From contig CALHVR010000103.1 of NCBI GenBank assembly GCA_938037005.1, forward strand, positions 1-14,881: DNA of 14,881 nt, in the 5' to 3' direction. The DNA comes from an uncultured Leptotrichiaceae bacterium (GTDB lineage Bacteria > Fusobacteriota > Fusobacteriia > Fusobacteriales > Leptotrichiaceae). Positions 14,608 to 14,881 of the stretch are shown piece after piece (positions within the stretch are counted from its first letter, which is position 1; each line of letters begins with the position of its first letter). A program made the translations under genes and the position numbers. Below the pieces are notes generated by a model, which saw only the letters and a list, made by a program, of their open reading frames with translations, searched no databases and had not been told where the DNA came from.

Positions 14608-14642
14608 AAAAAGCTACATTTTAAATTAAAGTGTAGCTTTTT
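14608..14642 (+). terminator. Rho-independent terminator after the ABC transporter operon
   Basis: An 11-bp perfect stem pairs 14608-14618 (AAAAAGCTACA) with 14632-14642 (TGTAGCTTTTT). It extends inward by one G-T and three A-T pairs to a 5-base loop. The 3' arm ends in five T. It cleanly separates the transporter operon from the next gene. Confidence 0.85.
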
Positions 14643-14665
14643 CCATAAAAGAAAGAGGGTATTAA

Positions 14666-14881
14666 ATGTCAAATTTATTATTATTTATAGCGATATATTT
14701 ACTTTTTAAATTAAATTGGGATAAAATAAAAAATAAAATTGAAAATATAGAAGAATACAATGGGGAGTTTATTTATACATTTTTTTATCGATTTTGGAAA
14801 AAAGAAATGTATTTTGATTTAAGTGAAATTGAAGAAATTTTATTTACAAGGATGGTCATAAATAAAAATAAATTTGACAAA
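14666..14881 (+). CDS. Hypothetical protein with hydrophobic N-terminus (partial, runs off the window)
   Basis: ATG 14666 opens a frame that stays open for 72 codons to the last base of the window. An AGAGGG sequence at 14654-14659 lies 6 bases upstream, and the gene starts 23 bases after the transporter terminator. The N-terminus SNLLLFIAIYLLFKLNW is a short hydrophobic stretch that could be a membrane anchor or uncleaved signal, though it is short. It is followed by a charged segment rich in Lys, Glu, Tyr and Phe (YTFFYRFWKKEMYF). No lipobox cysteine is seen, so it is not the missing transporter lipoprotein. I do not recognise the family. The Shine-Dalgarno and codon use make it a likely real gene, but the function is unknown. 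Confidence 0.6.
   Translation, partial: MSNLLLFIAIYLLFKLNWDKIKNKIENIEEYNGEFIYTFFYRFWKKEMYFDLSEIEEILFTRMVINKNKFDK

Noticed and set aside
1..14881. CRISPR arrays, insertion sequences, tRNA or rRNA genes, prophage genes
   Set aside because: No regularly spaced repeats, transposase or integrase motifs, terminal inverted repeats, or GC-rich structured RNA segments were found on either strand by eye.

Overview
The window is a very AT-rich stretch of a bacterial chromosome with every supported gene on the + strand. Arginine is mostly AGA, and lysine, asparagine and isoleucine are very common. The gene content (glycogen synthesis, a surface-glycan cluster containing a CDP-glycerol transferase-like enzyme, RapZ-UvrC, a BMP/Nup-type nucleoside ABC transporter) fits an AT-rich member of the Fusobacteriota such as the Leptotrichia/Sneathia/Streptobacillus group, or an AT-rich Firmicute. 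That placement is inference from composition and gene content; no rRNA or species-specific marker is present.

Layout. (1) 89-2745: glgC and glgA, a two-gene glycogen unit closed by a hairpin terminator at 2752-2787. (2) 2850-7873: one transcription unit from an extended -10 promoter to a terminator. It holds a GT2 glycosyltransferase, a CDP-glycerol glycerophosphotransferase-like enzyme, a TuaG-like GT2, a polyprenyl-phosphate sugar-1-phosphate transferase (the initiating enzyme), and a fusion of an undecaprenol/diacylglycerol kinase with a PAP2-type lipid phosphatase. (3) 8000-10707: rapZ and uvrC, joined by a TAATG overlap and driven by their own extended -10 promoter. (4) 10708-11137: 430 bases without an intact gene, best read as a decayed short gene. 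(5) 11138-14642: a double-domain ATPase and two permeases of a nucleoside/BMP-type ABC importer, overlapping head to tail and closed by a strong terminator. (6) 14666-end: the first 72 codons of an unrecognised protein with a hydrophobic N-terminus.

How the genes work together. Unit 2 is the most interesting part. It looks like a compact pathway that starts a glycan on undecaprenyl phosphate, extends it with two GT2 enzymes, possibly adds glycerol phosphate, and carries its own lipid-carrier recycling enzyme. No Wzx flippase, Wzy polymerase or chain-length regulator is in the window. Two details stand out: the kinase-phosphatase fusion, whose phosphatase half has a non-canonical motif and an apparently cytoplasmic orientation, and a hairpin between the only good Shine-Dalgarno sequence and the start codon of the CDP-glycerol transferase gene. 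Unit 1 makes ADP-glucose and glycogen. Unit 3 pairs an amino-sugar regulator/nucleotide-binding protein with the nucleotide-excision nuclease. Unit 4 imports nucleosides or related ligands but lacks the expected lipoprotein receptor gene here.
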